This document shows positions 18,301 through 19,789 of a stretch of 19,789 nt of DNA, piece by piece. Each line of letters begins with the position of its first letter. The first letter of the stretch is position 1. The position numbers and the translations under genes are program-made. This DNA is from an uncultured Bacteroidales bacterium (lineage in GTDB: Bacteria; Bacteroidota; Bacteroidia; Bacteroidales; UBA932): assembly GCA_946406095.1 (NCBI GenBank), contig CAMJJO010000018.1, forward strand, positions 1-19,789. Reading direction: 5' to 3'. A model generated the notes under the pieces. The model did no database searches and had not been told where the DNA came from. It saw only the letters and a list, made by a program, of their open reading frames with translations.

Positions 18301-19329
18301 ATCGAAGCTGGCGAAGTGAAGATTTATCCTACCGGGAATGCCCTTTGCTTCTATAAGATCGAGTTTACCTATTTCGAGTCCGCTCCTGCCGCTGTCGTAT
18401 ATGATTGGAACTTTACCGATGCGGCATGGCAGACGGAACTCGCATCCAAGGGTGCAGCAGGCTCTGATATCACCAACTGGGTATCGACACTTGACGGCCT
18501 GACATGGACATCTACAGCCAAGAGCAAGTGGAATAACAACCGTCCTGTCGGAACAGAAACCTGGGCATACATCCAGGCAGGTGGAAAGGGCTCTGCCACT
18601 GACCGTGTTTTCAGCTTTACTGCTCCTACTGCAGGAACCTTGACTGTTTGGGCAACTAATACCGGAAGCAGTGAGGATCTTACCCGTATGGTAACGGTAA
18701 AGGTCGGTGACGCCGCTGAACAGTCTGTCGCAGGTGGTGTTGCCACCACGGCTGTCCCCAAAGAGTGCGTATTTGAAATCGAAGCTGGCGAAGTGAAGAT
18801 TTATCCTACTGGGAATGCCTTATGCTTCTATCATATCAAATTTGTCGGTGCTGGAGGCAGCGCCAAAGAAGACCATGTGTGGAACTTTACTGATGCGGCA
18901 TGGCAGACGGAACTTGCATCCAAGGGTGCAGCAGGTTCTGATATCACCAACTGGGTATCGACACTTGACGGCCTGACATGGACATCTACAGCCAAGAGCA
19001 AGTGGAATAACAACCGTCCTGTCGGAACAGAAACCTGGGCATACATCCAGGCAGGTGGAAAGGGCTCTGCCACTGACCGTGTGTTTAGTTTCACCGCTCC
19101 TGCTGCGGGTACTTTGAAGGTTACCGCATCCAATACCGGAAGCAGTGAGGATCTTACCCGTATGGTAACGGTAAAGGTCGGCGACGCCGCTGAACAGTCT
19201 GTCGCAGGCGGAGTAGCAACCACTGCCACTCCAAAGGTGTGTGAATTTGAAATCGAAGCTGGCGAAGTGAAGGTTTATCCTACCGGGAACGCCCTTTGTT
19301 TCTATAAGATAGAATTCCACAGTAACTAA
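15397..19329 (+). CDS. Large surface glycan-binding lipoprotein (SusE/F position) with FN3, beta-helix and triple C-terminal repeat
   Basis: A 1310-residue lipoprotein (lipobox FAAC, Cys21) in the slot of SusE/F-type surface glycan-binding proteins. Order: two FN3-like domains (about 35-125 and 140-232); a beta-helix region (about 235-590) resembling DUF4957/DUF5123 proteins of pectin loci, with GDPRWW near its end; a degenerate beta-sandwich module (600-728); a third FN3 domain (about 742-835); then three near-identical 146-residue modules (845-990, 1004-1149, 1162-1307). The beta-helix shows no lyase catalytic RxPR, so binding rather than cleavage is expected. The repeat modules are rich in Trp, Tyr and Asn, as is common in carbohydrate-binding faces. 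It starts 11 bases after susD and ends 1 base before uxaC. A role in holding pectin or pectate at the surface is inferred from position and domain make-up. Codon choice in the repeats (more ACA and TCT) differs from the ACC/GCC-rich remainder. Confidence 0.82.
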   Translation: MKKIFKYILCVLGSALMFAACEQSPEVLDEIDYSRVLTPTKFDAEVVPSTGTDVILTWQKIKNAESYELEIYEQTDDSKEVSTANTGTLVDMFNVLPDEIPYTVYGLEVDKSFYARVRGVNPDLQASNWAYLETTFSTSAVRASLNPVVKTRTQNSITIAWDKADDGADLTSVLVEPVVLKEGDAPETKIAIEVEEIGSASKTVTGLQPGREYRFTLLFGKAGKRGSVTANTRPNIDGTPTVISSAAALLAALDNQAGSILLMLDYSADAYDITSIYTDQTKKFATIKGDVTIYGNATEDGKKPAIKGLVFSLASGSTKLHVEDVVLDGDGTGATVENLSAEMSAIEFVNCEISGYAKGIFSVASSATGKVENYLIDGCYVHDINADGTQGGDFIDVRAGTNGDFTVKNSTFYACARTFFRMSDNAKVGNVLAENCTFNYVTSTPSSSNNAGIFAVRVKAEAKSVKAIKNVFLNEYNEKEGDAADKGWVRLCRNSTDSYRVECSGNVYFNTGVAWWTSNAVASPADALGEKTFEEIAKTDATELTADPCVNSAAGKLYLAGTAGDQIRTLKAGDPRWWDAVMPVVVRETELKLVEEAYTWNFCEKTIYDTEELTANTIIGNARIYATSSVPANVVMSKGIVFSAGASVSPAGVPTYSAVEVLVKDFGSVKVTATSDDGLGSMQVLAAGDRYPVLADGKEHTVLLGDLSGENSIYVIADKPVTLQKVVWSKDLTPDATVTALKKPAVTVEPSKLDEGTAQDVVISWGAVENAAEYELEFNGAKQTLTETSYTIAAADVAALAVGEYPVSVIAKPVATSSKYVASEAGEGKLKINKVVTGGEKTLTWNFTDAAWQTELASKGAAGSDITNWVSTLDGLTWTSTAKSKWNNNRPVGTETWAYIQAGGKGSATDRVFSFTAPAAGTLKVTASNTGSSEDLTRMVTVKVGDAAEQSVAGGVATTATPKVCEFEIEAGEVKIYPTGNALCFYKIEFTYFESAPAAVVYDWNFTDAAWQTELASKGAAGSDITNWVSTLDGLTWTSTAKSKWNNNRPVGTETWAYIQAGGKGSATDRVFSFTAPTAGTLTVWATNTGSSEDLTRMVTVKVGDAAEQSVAGGVATTAVPKECVFEIEAGEVKIYPTGNALCFYHIKFVGAGGSAKEDHVWNFTDAAWQTELASKGAAGSDITNWVSTLDGLTWTSTAKSKWNNNRPVGTETWAYIQAGGKGSATDRVFSFTAPAAGTLKVTASNTGSSEDLTRMVTVKVGDAAEQSVAGGVATTATPKVCEFEIEAGEVKVYPTGNALCFYKIEFHSN
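17194..17580 (+). repeat. Degenerate ancestor-like copy of the C-terminal module
   Basis: Residues 600-728 begin with TWNF like the later modules and share a GxVKVTATSDDG segment (compare GTLKVTASNTG) and an IYV...DKPVTLQKVVW end matching the IYPTGNALCFYKIEF end. Identity is low and no recent DNA similarity is visible, so this is an older paralogous module separated from the others by an FN3 domain. Boundaries are approximate. Confidence 0.45.
17929..18366 (+). repeat. 438-base tandem module, copy 1
   Basis: Encodes residues 845-990, from WNFTDAAWQT to CFYKIEF. It is identical to copy 3 at 145 of 146 residues (Ile versus Val before YPTGN) and to copy 2 at 137 of 146, by my reading. A 39-base spacer separates it from copy 2. 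Confidence 0.95.
18406..18843 (+). repeat. 438-base tandem module, copy 2
   Basis: Encodes residues 1004-1149. The first 74 residues are identical in all three copies. The second half differs from copies 1 and 3 at nine residues (TAGTLTVWATN versus AAGTLKVTASN; AVPKECVFE versus ATPKVCEFE; YHIKF versus YKIEF). A 36-base spacer follows. Confidence 0.95.
18880..19317 (+). repeat. 438-base tandem module, copy 3
   Basis: Encodes residues 1162-1307, just before the C-terminus. Its first half shares silent differences with copy 2 (CACCAACTGG, ACTTGACGGCC), while its second half matches copy 1 almost base for base. This mosaic is what gene conversion or unequal exchange between copies would leave. 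Confidence 0.95.
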
Positions 19330-19330
19330 T

Positions 19331-19789
19331 ATGAAAGAGTTTATCAATAAAGACTTCATGCTTACCAACGGCGCGGCCCGTGAACTCTATCACGGGCACG
19401 CCGAGGGTATGCCTATCATAGATTACCATTGCCACCTTGTGCCCCAGCAGATCGCAGAGAATATCCAATTCCGCGACATCACCCAGCTGTGGCTGGTGGA
19501 CGGCCACTACGGCGACCATTACAAATGGCGCGCGATGCGTGGAAACGGCGTGAGCGAAGAGTATCTCACCGGAGGCACCAAGAGCTCCTGGGAGACCTTC
19601 GAAAAGTGGGCTGAGACCGTTCCTTACCTGATGAGGAACCCCCTCTACCACTGGACTCATCTCGAGCTCAGCCGCGTGTTCGGCATCGACAAGGTGCTGA
19701 GCCCCAAGACCGCACGCGAGATCTACGAAGAGTGCAATGCCAAGCTCGCCACGGAGGAATTCCGCGGCCAGGCCCTCATCCGCAAGTTC
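19331..19789 (+). CDS. uxaC: Uronate isomerase (glucuronate/galacturonate isomerase), 3' end outside window
   Basis: The first 153 residues of a UxaC-type uronate isomerase, an amidohydrolase-fold cytoplasmic enzyme that converts D-galacturonate to D-tagaturonate and D-glucuronate to D-fructuronate. The start MKEFINKDFMLTN and IIDYHCHL, with the metal-binding HxH (His33, His35), are typical, as are the following LWLVDGHYGDHYKWRAMRGNG and NPLYHWTHLEL segments. There is no signal peptide, as expected. It starts 1 base after the SGBP stop, so it is almost certainly in the susC operon. This couples pectin uptake to intracellular galacturonate catabolism. The full enzyme is usually about 470 residues, so roughly two thirds lies downstream. 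Confidence 0.93.
   Translation, partial: MKEFINKDFMLTNGAARELYHGHAEGMPIIDYHCHLVPQQIAENIQFRDITQLWLVDGHYGDHYKWRAMRGNGVSEEYLTGGTKSSWETFEKWAETVPYLMRNPLYHWTHLELSRVFGIDKVLSPKTAREIYEECNAKLATEEFRGQALIRKF

Noticed and set aside
17929..19317. The 438-base repeats as a mobile element
   Set aside because: They stay in frame in one protein with short variable spacers, and have no terminal inverted repeats, target duplications or transposase.
19391..19400. CACGGGCACG inside uxaC, matching 10 of the 14 operator-core bases
   Set aside because: It lies in coding sequence for YHGHAEG, lacks the left CGTG arm and has no promoter box near it; a chance match is most likely.

Overview
The window looks like a chromosomal segment of a gut- or rumen-type Bacteroidales bacterium. 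The evidence is a SusC/SusD pair, several lipoproteins with a Cys lipobox, promoter -7 boxes of the Bacteroides type (TAnnTTTG), weak use of Shine-Dalgarno sites and GC-rich codon choice. All ten genes lie on the + strand and are tightly packed. The only two gaps that look like promoters are 6849-6924 and 10050-10142. No tRNA, rRNA, CRISPR array, transposase or gene-free stretch over 300 bases was seen.

Region 1 (1-6848) is the end of an operon that starts before the window: a GLUG/beta-helix repeat protein cut at its 5' end, a secreted endonuclease/exonuclease/phosphatase-fold (EEP) hydrolase, a lipoprotein fusing the same GLUG module to an SGNH-type (DUF4886-like) hydrolase, and a secreted histidine acid phosphatase with RHGAR and HD motifs. 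The genes overlap by ATGA or are 2 bases apart. Three different secreted ester- or phosphoester-cleaving folds next to related surface repeat proteins suggest a surface or periplasmic system that strips phosphodiesters, phosphomonoesters and perhaps acyl esters from an unknown substrate. That role is inference.

Region 2 (6849-10049) encodes a GH105-type unsaturated uronyl hydrolase and, overlapping it by ATGA, a lipoprotein pectate lyase (PL1-like) with an FN3 domain and a Ca-binding tail. Region 3 (10050-19789) encodes SusC, SusD, a 1310-residue surface glycan-binding protein in the SusE/F position, and the first 153 codons of uronate isomerase UxaC. Regions 2 and 3 read as one pectin/polygalacturonate utilization locus: the lyase cuts pectate at the surface, the SGBP, SusD and SusC bind and import fragments, GH105 removes the unsaturated end sugar, and UxaC isomerizes galacturonate in the cytoplasm.

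Two things stand out. First, the two internal promoters carry the same 14-base core, CGTGCACGGGCACG, in opposite orientations at almost the same distance from the -7 box, followed by a shared CCAAAAA and a shared TAACACTG leader. This is a strong candidate operator tying regions 2 and 3 into one regulon. Second, the SGBP ends in three 438-base, nearly identical tandem modules with a mosaic pattern of differences, plus an older degenerate copy upstream, which suggests recent amplification and conversion of a putative glycan-binding module.
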